Shown: positions 1 through 9,438, numbered from the stretch's first letter. The stretch: 64,000 nt of DNA from Sphingobacterium allocomposti (GCF_008124885.1 NZ_VNHX01000008.1:99932-163931); one strand, 5' to 3'. Notes: a model not told the origin generated them from the letters alone. Made by a program: numbers and translations.

Positions 1-52
1 TAACGAGTTCATCTATACAAATGAGATTTAACGCTTATAGATAATTATTCCA

Positions 53-814
53 ATGAAAAAAACGCTAGTAGTATTGACGCTTTTATCGGCCATTCACTTT
101 GCCTCATTTGCGCAAACGCAGATCATTGCTCACCGCGGAGCATGGAAAAACACGAAAGTCCCACAAAATTCTTTGGCCTCACTCAACAAAGCCGTTGAGC
201 AGAAGGCTTGGGGAAGCGAGTTTGACGTTCACCTAACCAAAGACGATGTGCTTGTCGTCAACCATGATCAAGACTTTTATGGGATGGACATTGCCACGTC
301 GACCTATCAGGAATTGCTGTCAAAAAAACACCCGAACGGAGAATCCATCCCGACAGCGGAAGCGTACCTGCGGGAGGGACTGAAGCAGAAAGGAACGAAA
401 CTGATTTATGAACTGAAAACAAATAAGCTTGGAACAGAGCGTACACTCAAGTCGGCCGAGATGACCATTGCGTTGGTAAAGAAGCTTAAAGCAGAAAAAC
501 AGGTAGAATATATAGCCTTCAGTTATGATGCCTGTTTAAAACTGAGAGAACTTGATAAAAAAGCCAAAGTGCATTATTTAACCGGCGACAAGGCTCCCGA
601 AGAACTTAAGCGCGCCAATTTGAGTGGTCTGGACTATCACTTATCGGTCTATAAAAAGAACCCTTCGTGGATTAATGAAGCCAAAAAATTGAAGTTGGAA
701 ACAAATGTCTGGACCGTGAACAACGAGGAAGATATGCGTTATTTTATAGAACAAAATATCGACTATATCACGACGGATGAGCCAGAGCTATTAAATACGA
801 TTTTGAAAAAGTAA
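53..814 (+). CDS. Secreted glycerophosphodiester phosphodiesterase
   Basis: Predicted to hydrolyse glycerophosphodiesters to sn-glycerol 3-phosphate and an alcohol, in the periplasm or outside the cell. Residues 1-20 form a signal peptide ending FASFAQ. The GDPD signature follows directly: AHRGAWKNTKVPQNSLASL (about residues 26-44), then EFDVHLTKDDVLVVNHD, which carries the metal-binding E and D and the second catalytic His. A late ELKT motif (about 121-124) and TVNNEEDMRYF/DYITTDEP near the C-terminus fit a complete TIM barrel of usual length. The ATG at 53 directly precedes a K-rich n-region. It lies 77 bases before another secreted phosphodiesterase-like enzyme, so the two may share phosphate or phospholipid scavenging (inference). 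Family assignment is firm; the substrate is not. Confidence 0.9.
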   Translation: MKKTLVVLTLLSAIHFASFAQTQIIAHRGAWKNTKVPQNSLASLNKAVEQKAWGSEFDVHLTKDDVLVVNHDQDFYGMDIATSTYQELLSKKHPNGESIPTAEAYLREGLKQKGTKLIYELKTNKLGTERTLKSAEMTIALVKKLKAEKQVEYIAFSYDACLKLRELDKKAKVHYLTGDKAPEELKRANLSGLDYHLSVYKKNPSWINEAKKLKLETNVWTVNNEEDMRYFIEQNIDYITTDEPELLNTILKK

Positions 815-891
815 CGGTCTGACCGTGATGATAACGATTCACCGATAACTTCTTTGTCACAAGAGGGGTTTAGAATCAGAAACTTATATAT

Positions 892-1725
892 ATGAAGAGC
901 GTAATTTTATTCATACTGTTTGCGATTTCTGCCTGTTGCCTTTATGCGCAGGATATGACCGTTGCGTCTTTTAATATCCGTCTAAAGACGACCTCGGATA
1001 CGGGCAACCTATGGGACGACAGGAAACATGCGTTGACCAGCTTGATCAAGTTCCATGAGTTCGACATCTTTGGGATTCAGGAAGGCTTTTTCGAGCAGGT
1101 GCAGGATATGAAAGAGCAACTGCCTGGCTTTGCTTATATCGGTGTGGGGCGTGATGATGGCGCACAAAAAGGGGAACATTCTGCTATATTTTATAACACC
1201 TCCCGTTTCAGACTGCTAAAAGAGGGTACATTTTGGCTTTCTCCTACGGACACCGAGCGCCCGAATAAGGGCTGGGATGCCGCATTGCCACGAATCTGCA
1301 CGTGGGGCGTATTTGAGGACAGGGAGAGCAAAAAGCGCTTTATCTTTATGAACACGCATTTTGACCATGTCGGTGTGGAGGCCCGACGCGAAAGTGCAAA
1401 GCTTATTCTGGCTAAAGCAAAGGAACTGGCAAAAGATCTTCCTCTTATTCTTACCGGAGATTTTAATATTGATGAACAGAATGAAGCGTATTTCACGCTG
1501 GCCAAAAGTGGCGTTGTCAAAGATGCTTACGGGCTTGCTAAGATTGTTTACGAGCCGAATTCTTCATTTAACGGTTGGGGAAACGGCTTAAAACCAAAGG
1601 GTCGTATAGATCATATCTTCATTACGAAGCCATTTACCGTACACAAATATGGCATCTTGACGGATACCTATCTTGGGAAGTTCCCGTCGGATCATTTTCC
1701 TGTTGTCAGCGTCTTACACTGGTAA
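892..1725 (+). CDS. Secreted endonuclease/exonuclease/phosphatase (EEP) family protein
   Basis: Member of the EEP fold, metal-dependent phosphodiesterases or phosphatases. The signal peptide is residues 1-19 (ending LYAQ). Hallmarks in order are ASFNIRLK (metal-site Asn), FGIQEG (catalytic Glu, about 61), NTHFDH, LTGDFNID (Asp/Asn pair, about 190) and SDHFPV (terminal catalytic Asp-His). Length of 277 aa is normal for the secreted Bacteroidota branch. It follows the glycerophosphodiesterase on the same strand. Substrate (nucleic acid, phosphoinositide or sugar phosphate) cannot be read from the sequence. Confidence 0.88.
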   Translation: MKSVILFILFAISACCLYAQDMTVASFNIRLKTTSDTGNLWDDRKHALTSLIKFHEFDIFGIQEGFFEQVQDMKEQLPGFAYIGVGRDDGAQKGEHSAIFYNTSRFRLLKEGTFWLSPTDTERPNKGWDAALPRICTWGVFEDRESKKRFIFMNTHFDHVGVEARRESAKLILAKAKELAKDLPLILTGDFNIDEQNEAYFTLAKSGVVKDAYGLAKIVYEPNSSFNGWGNGLKPKGRIDHIFITKPFTVHKYGILTDTYLGKFPSDHFPVVSVLHW

Positions 1726-1796
1726 ATCATCCGGATGAAGGACACGCTAAAATATATTTTTAGTAGGTTTGTTCCGGTAAACAAGGATATACAAGC

Positions 1797-2597
1797 ATGA
1801 GAAAAAGTTTAATGGCGGTCTGTACCGTGGGAGCCTTTTTTGCGGCAACCGCAGGTGCAGAGGCGCAGATCGGGTCAAAGCTAAAAGGACTGCTGGGACA
1901 GGTAGCAACGAACACAGCTGACACTTCGAAGGTAAACAGTACGGCGGCTGCCCCAACAGGCAGCCAGGGAGAAATCACTACGGCAGAAGCGAACAACGCC
2001 ATCAAGCAGGCGTTGGGAAACGGACTGCAGGCGAGTATTGCACTATTGTCCGCGAAAGATGGTTTCCTCGGTGATGCGGCCGTGAAGATCCTGATGCCGC
2101 AAGAGGCGCAAAAGGTAGAAAAAGCATTGCGTGCCGTTGGCATGGGGTCACTATGCGACCAGTTTATCCTCAGTATGAACCGTGCCGCTGAAACCGCCGT
2201 AAGCGAGGCTGGACAGGTTTTCGTGAACTCGCTTTCCAGGATGTCTATAAACGACGCCTATAACATCTTATTGAGCGGACAGTCCGACGCCGCAACTTCT
2301 TATTTTAAGACCAACACCACATCCGAATTGATACAGCGGTTTAGTCCGGTGATAGAATCGGCTATGGGGAAGAATAATGTCGCCGATTATTGGACACAAC
2401 TAACGTCGGCATATAACAAGCTTCCATTGTCCAGCAAAGTCGAAACAAACCTCACAGCCTACGTGACCCAGAAAGCCATAGACGGGCTATTTGTGAAAGT
2501 GGCTGATCAGGAGCTGAAGATCAGAAGCAACCTTGGCGGTACACGTTCGACAGATCTGCTGTCCAAGGTGTTTGGCTGGGCAGACAAGCAGAAGTAG
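1797..2597 (+). CDS. DUF4197 domain-containing exported protein
   Basis: Exported protein of unknown function. The signal peptide ends around residue 23 (TAGAEAQ), followed by an Ala/Thr/Ser-rich linker to about residue 58 and then a largely helical DUF4197 domain: AIKQALGNGLQASIALLS, FLGDAAVKILMP, then NRAAETAVSEAG and the C-terminal AIDGLFVKVADQELKIR. A possible -7 box (TAGGTTTG, 1764-1771) lies upstream. The neighbouring enzymes do not suggest a role. Confidence 0.82.
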   Translation: MRKSLMAVCTVGAFFAATAGAEAQIGSKLKGLLGQVATNTADTSKVNSTAAAPTGSQGEITTAEANNAIKQALGNGLQASIALLSAKDGFLGDAAVKILMPQEAQKVEKALRAVGMGSLCDQFILSMNRAAETAVSEAGQVFVNSLSRMSINDAYNILLSGQSDAATSYFKTNTTSELIQRFSPVIESAMGKNNVADYWTQLTSAYNKLPLSSKVETNLTAYVTQKAIDGLFVKVADQELKIRSNLGGTRSTDLLSKVFGWADKQK

Positions 2598-2608
2598 AGA
2601 AAACTTGT

Positions 2609-2616
2609 TACCTTTG
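2609..2616 (+). promoter_or_regulatory. Possible -7 promoter box for pepT
   Basis: TACCTTTG matches the Bacteroidota -7 consensus TAnnTTTG and ends 20 bases before the pepT ATG. No good -33 TTTG is visible at the expected spacing, so support is partial. Confidence 0.35.
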
Positions 2617-2636
2617 GGAAATCATATAGCTATTGA

Positions 2637-3899
2637 ATGAGTAACTTTGATATAAATACAATAAGCGATTTTCAGGTGGCAGAACGCTTCATGCGTTATG
2701 TGCAGATAGATACAACGTCCGATCCTAACGCAACCTCGTTTCCTTCGACGGAAAAGCAAAAGGATCTAAGCAGGCTTCTGGTAGCCGAACTACAGCAGAT
2801 TGGGCTCGCAGACGCCCATCTGGATGAGTACGGTTATGTATATGCAACGATTCCTTCAAACTCCGATAAGCAGGTGCCGGTCATCTGCTTCTGTTCCCAT
2901 GTAGATACATCTCCGGATTGCTCTGGTGCGGGGGTCAAGCCCATAGTACACGTCAACTACCAAGGTCAGGATCTTGTCCTTCCGGACGATCCTTCGGTCG
3001 TTATCCGCTTGGAAGAACATCCCGATCTGCGGAACCAGATCGGACATGATATCATTACTGCCAGTGGCACAACGTTGCTGGGCGCTGACGACAAAGCCGG
3101 TGTCGCCGAGATAATGGATGCTGCGCGCCTGTTGATTGCGCATCCCGACATTAAACATGGCGAAATTAAAATCCTTTTCACGCCAGATGAAGAAGTGGGG
3201 CGTGGCGTGAACCACGTTGATCTAGCTAAATTGGGAGCCGACTTTGCGTATACGCTGGATGGCGAAAAGGCGGGTACCATCGAGGACGAAACCTTTTCTG
3301 CAGATGGCGTTCGGATTGTTATCAATGGCATATCAGTGCATCCGGGCTTTGCCAAAGGAAAGATGCAGAGTGCCCTGAAAGTGGCTGCGGAAATAATCTC
3401 AGAACTACCTAAGGACCGCCTGTCGCCCGAAACGACAAGCGGTAAAGAAGGTTTTGTACATCCCAATCATATACAGGGCGGCGTCGACCGCGCAGAGATA
3501 GATTTCATCATCCGCGATCATAAAACAACCAACTTGGCCAGACACGAAGCCGAACTGCGTCAGCTCGTGGAAGACGTGGTGGCCCGATTCCCCGGCGTGA
3601 CGTACGACTTTGCAGTGAGTGAGCAGTATCGTAATATGAAAGAGGTTCTGGACCAACATCCGAAGGTGATGGATATCGGACTCGAGGCTATCCGGCGCGT
3701 GGGGCTAACGCCCGAACGGCGAAGTATAAGAGGAGGAACAGATGGCTCGCGTCTCTCGTTCATGGGCCTACCTTGCCCCAACGTGTTCGCGGGCGGGCAT
3801 GCGTTTCATGGAAAGATGGAGTGGGTCAGCAGACAGGATATGGAGAAGGCCGTGCTGACTATCCTTCATATCGCCACTCTCTGGGAGGAGCAAGCGTAG
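2637..3899 (+). CDS. pepT: Peptidase T (tripeptide aminopeptidase)
   Basis: Cytoplasmic dinuclear-zinc exopeptidase of family M20B that removes the N-terminal residue from tripeptides. Motifs: CFCSHVDTSPD (His/Asp metal and catalytic residues, about 83-93), LLGADDKAG (bridging Asp), FTPDEEVGRG (catalytic Glu pair, about 182), TLDGEKAG (metal Asp), and the final FAGGHAFHGKMEW with the last metal His. The central dimerisation insert (about 215-330) is present. Length of 420 aa is typical. There is no signal peptide. Identification is firm. Confidence 0.95.
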   Translation: MSNFDINTISDFQVAERFMRYVQIDTTSDPNATSFPSTEKQKDLSRLLVAELQQIGLADAHLDEYGYVYATIPSNSDKQVPVICFCSHVDTSPDCSGAGVKPIVHVNYQGQDLVLPDDPSVVIRLEEHPDLRNQIGHDIITASGTTLLGADDKAGVAEIMDAARLLIAHPDIKHGEIKILFTPDEEVGRGVNHVDLAKLGADFAYTLDGEKAGTIEDETFSADGVRIVINGISVHPGFAKGKMQSALKVAAEIISELPKDRLSPETTSGKEGFVHPNHIQGGVDRAEIDFIIRDHKTTNLARHEAELRQLVEDVVARFPGVTYDFAVSEQYRNMKEVLDQHPKVMDIGLEAIRRVGLTPERRSIRGGTDGSRLSFMGLPCPNVFAGGHAFHGKMEWVSRQDMEKAVLTILHIATLWEEQA

Positions 3900-3962
3900 C
3901 CCCATACACCGACACGGAGCTCCAGACTTTAGACACTATAAGAAACATTTAAAAGAAAGAAC

Positions 3963-4526
3963 ATGTCAAATGAAGTTTTAAAGGCCATCCAGTATCGACG
4001 GACGGTTAATCAGAATAGTTTTACCGATCAGGATATCTCCAAAGAGGATATCGTAACAATTTTGGAAGCTGCCAACGCAGCCCCTACCCATAAACGTACA
4101 CAGCCATGGCGCTTTGTGGTGTTTCAAAAGGAAGGCCTTAACAGGCTCGGGGCGGAGCTGGCAAGGATTTATAAAACCACTACCCCTGCAGAGAAGTATA
4201 CGGAGGTAGCTGAACAAAATATGGCCAAAAAAGCGACCATGTCAAAAGTGGCTATTGCTATCATCGTTAACTATACGGGCGACGTTCCAGAATGGGAAGA
4301 GCTTGCTGCAACGGCCTGTGCGGTTCAAAATATGTGGTTGGCCGCCCACTCGCTGGGAATTGGAGGGTATTGGGCCACCCCTGGTCTCATCAACCATTTA
4401 GGTCCATTTTTAGACCTTGCGGGAAACCAGAAGTGTGTGGGCCTGTTTTACCTTGGACACCATGAAAGCGAAGCGCGGGAGCCTGTACGCTCACCTATCG
4501 AAGAGAAAGTCCGTTGGGAAGATTAG
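3963..4526 (+). CDS. Nitroreductase family protein (YdjA-like)
   Basis: FMN-dependent NAD(P)H oxidoreductase of the small, single-domain nitroreductase group. The N-terminal AIQYRRTVNQNSF motif carries the FMN-phosphate-binding Arg residues; AANAAPTHKRTQPWRFVVF (about 37-55) and the later AVQNMWLAAHSLGIGGYWATP (about 120-140) are characteristic and closest in style to YdjA. Complete at 187 aa. Natural substrate unknown. Confidence 0.88.
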   Translation: MSNEVLKAIQYRRTVNQNSFTDQDISKEDIVTILEAANAAPTHKRTQPWRFVVFQKEGLNRLGAELARIYKTTTPAEKYTEVAEQNMAKKATMSKVAIAIIVNYTGDVPEWEELAATACAVQNMWLAAHSLGIGGYWATPGLINHLGPFLDLAGNQKCVGLFYLGHHESEAREPVRSPIEEKVRWED

Positions 4527-4613
4527 CGTAATAACAGGTGGATAACGAGATGTGCAGATCAACAGTTCGTGAATATTGGCAGAAAATTTGCGGCAAAAAA
4601 TAAAAAAGAAAAT

Positions 4614-5066
4614 ATGAACAATCTGATCCCCGTGGCTATATTCTGTCTAGGAATGGCCGCATGTACACAGCCAAAGACGACAGATAAGACTGTCGGAGAC
4701 ACTACGGTAGCTTTCCATGGAACGGATATAATCGACACGATCCACACTTCGCAAAGTGCGCTGGACTGGGCTGGTACCTACGAAGGCACTATCCCCTGCG
4801 CAGACTGTCCTGGAATTAAGACGGTGATTGTCCTTAACGACGACGAAACATTTCAGATAACAAGCGAGTATCTCGACCGTGACCTGAAGGTAGAAGATAG
4901 CGGAAAATTCATGTGGCACGACAATGGTTCCGTGGTTCATCTGAAAGGAAAAGAAACGGATATAAAATTAAAGGTGGGAGAAAATCAGCTTTTCCATTTG
5001 GATCAAGAAGGCAACGTCATTACGGGACAGCTGGCAGAAAATTACATTTATAAAAAGCGCATGTAA
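4614..5066 (+). CDS. NlpE N-terminal domain lipoprotein
   Basis: Small lipoprotein with the NlpE N-terminal fold. The ATG at 4614 is preferred over the in-frame GTG at 4569 because it places a proper lipoprotein signal (MNNLIPVAIFCLGMAAC) at the start and follows an A-rich AAAGAAA leader. The mature domain has the hallmark AGTYEGTIPCADCPGIKT, with the CxxC of NlpE, then alternating strands. In proteobacteria NlpE reports copper and lipoprotein-sorting stress to Cpx; no Cpx-like system is nearby, so only an envelope or metal-stress role can be suggested. Confidence 0.82.
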   Translation: MNNLIPVAIFCLGMAACTQPKTTDKTVGDTTVAFHGTDIIDTIHTSQSALDWAGTYEGTIPCADCPGIKTVIVLNDDETFQITSEYLDRDLKVEDSGKFMWHDNGSVVHLKGKETDIKLKVGENQLFHLDQEGNVITGQLAENYIYKKRM

Positions 5067-5082
5067 TTTCGTTCCCCACGAC

Positions 5083-5113
5083 CCGTGATCAGCGGTACGT
5101 CCGCTGATCACGG
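5083..5113 (+). terminator. Strong hairpin downstream of the NlpE-like gene
   Basis: A perfect 13-bp stem (CCGTGATCAGCGG at 5083-5095 with CCGCTGATCACGG at 5101-5113) and a 5-base loop. It sits 17 bases past the stop codon. No clean U-run follows, so it may terminate inefficiently or stabilise the 3' end. Confidence 0.6.
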
Positions 5114-5258
5114 ATCTTCCCATCTACCACCGGCGGTTTAAATGTATCCACCTCCCGAAATAGCCGGCGGTCGTTGTCAGCTCGCGGTTTCACAAATTTT
5201 AGCATTTCGCAGCACACAAATAATTATTTCCCTATAAAAAAAATAAGTAAATTGCAGA

Positions 5259-6047
5259 ATGGGATTTGCGACAAAGAAACCGAAACGTTGGGAACTTCAG
5301 CAACTGACATGGACGTTCATTTCCATCGTGATGTTCGTGCCCCTACCTGTGCACCTGTTCCCTTTTGTCATGCTTTCTCAGGCGAAGAAAAGTAAGATAC
5401 GGTCCTGGTATATCACGGGGCTTGTTTTGTTGCTGGCGGAACTTGCGCTTTTTGGCTCTTTTATTTATTTTTTTGGAACGATTTCCCAGGGGATGCTCCT
5501 GACATTGGGCGGATACGTTACTTCGTATGTTGTCGGAAACGGGCTGTTGCTTAACCGGGCGAAGACCCATCTTCAGCGACTTGAGCTGGCAGAGATCCGC
5601 CCGCTGACGTGGATAACAACAGCTTCCTCGGCTAACAGGGTTAAAGAGCTGCCGCAAGCCTCGCTCGATACGCCGCAGCTGTTTATTGAGGGACTGCTTC
5701 ATTGGAGGAAAGTCATTGACAACAGGTCCATTCACCAAAATATAGACCGTATTATCCACCTCTTTCAGCTACTGGAAAAGAACGACAAGATAGAAGCCGA
5801 AAAGTTTCTGGTACGTCATTCCACGGTCGTAAATGTGCTCATGAAGTACGATGAGATCGAGAATTCCCGATTGAACAACGCCGTCACTGCTGCTTCCAAA
5901 AAGAAGCTGGAAGAGGTTATCGCGAAGGCGGCCGTAGCAATCGAGCAGGAAGTTACCAACCAATTTAAAGCGGGTATACTAGATGTATCTGCAGAATCGG
6001 ATGTATATATTCAAACGCTCAAAAATAGGAACCTTTTAAACGAATAA
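5259..6047 (+). CDS. XpaC-like (5-bromo-4-chloroindolyl phosphate hydrolysis family) membrane protein
   Basis: Two hydrophobic helices near the N-terminus (about 18-38 and 48-85, including SWYITGLVLLLAELALFGSF and the following LTLGGYVTSYVVG) anchor a cytoplasmic helical domain. From about residue 130 the text (LFIEGLLHWRKVIDN, IDRIIHLFQLLEKND, STVVNVLMKYDEIENS) matches the XpaC/PF10112 style. Translation ends 2 bases before the next ATG, so it is almost certainly cotranslated with telA-like. XpaC-TelA pairs are common but their function is unsettled; tellurite and cell-envelope stress have been proposed. A cytoplasmic adaptor binding TelA coiled coils is inference. Confidence 0.75.
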   Translation: MGFATKKPKRWELQQLTWTFISIVMFVPLPVHLFPFVMLSQAKKSKIRSWYITGLVLLLAELALFGSFIYFFGTISQGMLLTLGGYVTSYVVGNGLLLNRAKTHLQRLELAEIRPLTWITTASSANRVKELPQASLDTPQLFIEGLLHWRKVIDNRSIHQNIDRIIHLFQLLEKNDKIEAEKFLVRHSTVVNVLMKYDEIENSRLNNAVTAASKKKLEEVIAKAAVAIEQEVTNQFKAGILDVSAESDVYIQTLKNRNLLNE

Positions 6048-6049
6048 AT

Positions 6050-7156
6050 ATGGCAGATCTGACCTTAACGACATACGACGATAATCCGGAAAACAAAAAG
6101 AACGAAGTATCAGTCGAGTTTACAGACGAAGAGAAAGCACTGATCAAGCAGTATAAAGACAAAATAAACCTCACATCAACCACCGACGTCATCCAGTACG
6201 GCGTGGGTAGTCAGACAAAGGTAAGCAACTTCTCCAACGAGATCTTGAAGCAGGTGCGCACCAAAGATATGGGCGGAGCCGAAGAGATCCTGCTGAACCT
6301 ACGTTCTAATATTAAATCGTTCGACGAAAATCTTAATAAGAAGCCGCTGATCCCCTTTTTCGATAATATGAAGAAAAAGCTGCAGCGTATGCGTACCGAA
6401 TATCAATCGGTAGAAAAGAATATACACCAGATAGAATTAAGATTGGAAGGACATTACAAAAGCTTAGGGAAGGACGTCCATATTTTCGATAAATTATTTG
6501 TCGAGAATCAAAACTATTTTAAAGAACTTTCCCTGTACATTGCGGCCGGAGAAGAAAAGCTGAAGGAGGCACATGCCGTGACATTGCCGCAGCTAAAAGC
6601 CGAGGCCGAAAACTCCGGCGATCCGCATAAGGTGCAGGAATATAAAGACATGGAACAGCATGTCGTCCGTTTTGAGCGGAAAGTGCACGATTTGAAACTG
6701 ACCCGGATGGTGGTGTTGCAGACCGCGCCCCAGATACGGCTGATTCAAAATAACAGCTCTTCTTTGATGGAGAAGATTCAGTCTTCCTTAGTCAATACGA
6801 TACCTCTTTGGAAGAACCAGATGGTCCTTACATTGGGAATTGCCCATGCACAAAAGGCGCTGGAAGCCCAGAAAGCCGTGACCGACGCAACCAACGAGCT
6901 GCTTCGTAAAAACTCCGAAATGCTCAAAGAATCGACAATAAGTGTGGCAAAAGAAACAGAGCGGGGAATCGTCGACATCGAAACGATTAAAAAGGCGAAC
7001 CAGGATATTGTCTCTACGATAGAGCAGGTGTTGCAGATTCAGCGGGAGGGCAGGGAAAAGCGGAAGGTTGTGGAGCAGGAACTGTTGCAGGCGGAAAACG
7101 AATTAAAGACGCATATATTAAAGTCATCGGGCGACGAAACGCGTCTCATCAATTAA
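6050..7156 (+). CDS. TelA family (toxic anion resistance) protein
   Basis: Soluble, almost entirely helical protein of the TelA family (PF05816). Family traits visible: a charged N-terminus, long coiled coils (about 95-150 and 190-240), the segment LTRMVVLQTAPQIRLIQ (about 218-234) and the C-terminal WKNQMVLTLGIAHAQKALEAQ, which is highly conserved in TelA. No membrane segment or signal peptide. Start chosen by the 2-base gap to the XpaC-like gene. Named for tellurite resistance; its biochemical activity is unknown. Confidence 0.88.
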   Translation: MADLTLTTYDDNPENKKNEVSVEFTDEEKALIKQYKDKINLTSTTDVIQYGVGSQTKVSNFSNEILKQVRTKDMGGAEEILLNLRSNIKSFDENLNKKPLIPFFDNMKKKLQRMRTEYQSVEKNIHQIELRLEGHYKSLGKDVHIFDKLFVENQNYFKELSLYIAAGEEKLKEAHAVTLPQLKAEAENSGDPHKVQEYKDMEQHVVRFERKVHDLKLTRMVVLQTAPQIRLIQNNSSSLMEKIQSSLVNTIPLWKNQMVLTLGIAHAQKALEAQKAVTDATNELLRKNSEMLKESTISVAKETERGIVDIETIKKANQDIVSTIEQVLQIQREGREKRKVVEQELLQAENELKTHILKSSGDETRLIN

Positions 7157-7192
7157 AAACATAGCGACTAAATCATTGACATCATTCCATAT

Positions 7193-7219
7193 AGCAGGCA
7201 TAATCTTTTGCCTGCTTTT
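7193..7219 (+). terminator. Rho-independent terminator after telA-like gene
   Basis: AGCAGGC (7193-7199) pairs with GCCTGCT (7210-7216) around a 10-base loop and runs into TTTT. It closes the XpaC-TelA unit before the convergent lipoprotein gene. Confidence 0.65.
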
Positions 7220-7285
7220 ATAGTATATAGTGACGGCGGATGTATGTCGGGCTATCGCTATTGGCCGCCGGGAAAGTAGCTTGGC

Positions 7286-7819
7286 CTAGTCTTCCCACCG
7301 GCGTTTCGGCGTGCAGCGAATGTCCTGCACTTTTCGAAGCACTATCGGACGCTGATCGAAGCGGCTCTCTAAAATCAGCGAGTCGGCGCTATGGTGGGCT
7401 ACCCGGTAACGAGGGAGGTAGGTTCCGGTTCTATAGCACCCCGCGGTTTTGTATTTTCCGTTCTCCTTTGTATAGATACCTTCGCCGATTAAGCTATCAC
7501 CACGCATCACGTACACAGCCTTCGCATACTCGCTCCAGCTGCCTTCTTTGTAACAAGAGTCGGGAATGCGCTGTATTTTCGCGTGTACATGCATAGTGGC
7601 ATACACGGAATCGCACGTAAATTTAAACTGATGCAAGGTATAGTCCATCATCTGCGATTGGTAAGGAATGCTGTCCTGTACCCATACACCTTGTAAAAAG
7701 TCTGCCCCTTCGGATTGCATCTCCGAGTGGCGGACACAGCTGCTCCATATAAAGAGCGTGCCTATTAACAAAAATAGGCATGCTCCAAGAGATTTTTTTA
7801 GTAACGGATGCTGAACCAC
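7286..7819 (-). CDS. Small lipoprotein downstream of fumarase
   Basis: Function not recognised. The N-terminus is a lipoprotein signal ending LFIWSSC (Cys about 28). The mature part is beta-rich with GVWVQDSIPYQSQ, FKFTCDSVYATMHV, EGIYTKENGKYKTAGCYR and ADSLILESRFDQRPIVLRKV, which resembles the calycin-like or lipocalin-type lipoproteins common in this phylum. The stop-to-start gap to fumC is 4 bases, so it is cotranscribed with fumarase. A functional link with fumarase is not implied by its sequence. Confidence 0.65.
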   Translation of the reverse strand: MVQHPLLKKSLGACLFLLIGTLFIWSSCVRHSEMQSEGADFLQGVWVQDSIPYQSQMMDYTLHQFKFTCDSVYATMHVHAKIQRIPDSCYKEGSWSEYAKAVYVMRGDSLIGEGIYTKENGKYKTAGCYRTGTYLPRYRVAHHSADSLILESRFDQRPIVLRKVQDIRCTPKRRWED

Positions 7820-7823
7820 TTAA

Positions 7824-9221
7824 CTATTTTAAGCTTCCAACCATGTCCTCGGGTTTTACCCACTCGTCAAACTGCTCTGCAGTAACGTATCCCAACGCGA
7901 TGGCAGTTTCCTTTAATGTCGCGTTGTTTTTATGGGCTGTCTGTGCGATCTCAGCCGCCTTGTAGTAACCGATTTTGGTATTCAGTGCCGTCACCAACAT
8001 CAATGAGTTATCGACAAGCTCTTTAATGCGGTCGTGGTTAGGCTCTATGCCCACAGCACAGTGTTCCTCGAACGACACACAGGCGTCGCCCAGGAGGCGG
8101 GCAGACTGCAGAAAGTTCGCCGCCATAAGAGGTTTAAATACGTTCAGCTCGTAATGGCCCTGCGTACCTCCAATCGTGATGGCCACATCGTTGCCCATCA
8201 CCTGTGCAGCAACCATGGTCAAGGCTTCACACTGGGTAGGATTTACTTTCCCCGGCATGATGGAAGAACCTGGCTCATTCTCCGGAATAAGGATTTCGCC
8301 AATGCCTGAACGAGGCCCGGAAGCTAGCATCCGGATGTCGTTGGCGATCTTGTTTAAAGAAACGGCGAGTTGCTTAAGTGCTCCATGTGCTTCGACGATG
8401 GCATCGTGCGCTGCTAATGCCTCGAATTTGTTAGGCGCGGTGACAAAGGGCAACCCCGTAAATTCAGCAATATATTTCGCGACTAGTACGTCGTATCCAG
8501 CAGGGGTATTCAAGCCCGTGCCGACAGCAGTACCACCAAGGGCCAGTTCGGCTAAGTGGGCCAACGTGTTTTTAACCGCTTTCAGTCCATAATTAAGCTG
8601 GGCAACGTAGCCGGACAATTCCTGTCCTAAGGTTATTGGCGTCGCATCCATCAGGTGCGTACGGCCGATCTTAACCACATTCATAAACTCCTCAGACTTA
8701 CGCTGCAACGTGTCGCGAAGTTTCTCGACCCCAGGGATCGTAACCTCTACAACAGCTTTATAAGCGGCAATGTGCATGCCTGTAGGAAACGTATCATTAG
8801 ACGATTGCGATTTGTTTACGTCGTCATTCGCTTTTAAAATAGGATCTCCCTCACCAATCTTGCCCCCGGCCAATACCTGAGCCCTATTCGCAATTACTTC
8901 GTTGACGTTCATGTTCGACTGTGTGCCCGACCCCGTTTGCCAGATTACCAGTGGAAACTGGTCATCAAGCTGACCGGCAAGAATTTCATCGCATACCGCT
9001 GCAATGGCATCCCGCTTTTCTATAGGCAGCACACCCAGCTCGTGGTTGGCGTACGCAGCCGCTTTCTTCAAATAGGCAAAACCTTCAATGATTTCCTTCG
9101 GCATGGAGGCCGCAGGACCGATCTTAAAATTGTTACGTGAACGTTCGGTCTGTGCTCCCCAGTATTTGTCTGCAGGAACCTGTACCTCGCCCATCGTGTC
9201 TTTTTCTATTCTGAATGACAT
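7824..9221 (-). CDS. fumC: Class II fumarate hydratase
   Basis: TCA-cycle enzyme converting fumarate and water to L-malate, a cytoplasmic tetramer. Recognised by the fumarase/aspartase signature [11 protein letters not shown], the upstream [12 protein letters not shown] and the [13 protein letters not shown] segment. The ATG at 9221 gives [13 protein letters not shown], the normal fumC N-terminus; a longer in-frame reading adds 16 hydrophobic residues with no counterpart in the family. Length is then 465 aa, typical. A TAACTTTG -7 box lies at 9294-9301 on this strand. Confidence 0.95.
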   Translation of the reverse strand: MSFRIEKDTMGEVQVPADKYWGAQTERSRNNFKIGPAASMPKEIIEGFAYLKKAAAYANHELGVLPIEKRDAIAAVCDEILAGQLDDQFPLVIWQTGSGTQSNMNVNEVIANRAQVLAGGKIGEGDPILKANDDVNKSQSSNDTFPTGMHIAAYKAVVEVTIPGVEKLRDTLQRKSEEFMNVVKIGRTHLMDATPITLGQELSGYVAQLNYGLKAVKNTLAHLAELALGGTAVGTGLNTPAGYDVLVAKYIAEFTGLPFVTAPNKFEALAAHDAIVEAHGALKQLAVSLNKIANDIRMLASGPRSGIGEILIPENEPGSSIMPGKVNPTQCEALTMVAAQVMGNDVAITIGGTQGHYELNVFKPLMAANFLQSARLLGDACVSFEEHCAVGIEPNHDRIKELVDNSLMLVTALNTKIGYYKAAEIAQTAHKNNATLKETAIALGYVTAEQFDEWVKPEDMVGSLK

Positions 9222-9438
9222 TGTATAAAGGTGAAAGTTAAAAGTGAAAATTAAAAAATCAAAAGCCAAACAGCTGTTTAACTTGTTGCATCACAAAGTT
9301 AACGAAACTTATAGGAAAACGAAATAGTATACCTTTTTTAAACAGCGGTACAAACCACATGTGGGATTGGCGGGTAAGTGTCTTGTTGATCGGGCGAAGA
9401 TAGAATTTCCTCCCATACGCTTTGCGTTCAAGAAAGGG

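Noticed and set aside
1191..1520. Long antisense open frame inside the EEP gene
   Set aside because: Composition is that of a shadow frame; the plus-strand frame carries every EEP motif. Similar antisense frames in pepT, uvrA, mutL and the PUL genes were left out for the same reason.
4569..4613. GTG start for the NlpE-like protein
   Set aside because: It would bury the lipoprotein signal behind 15 charged residues; the ATG at 4614 gives a perfect lipobox signal.
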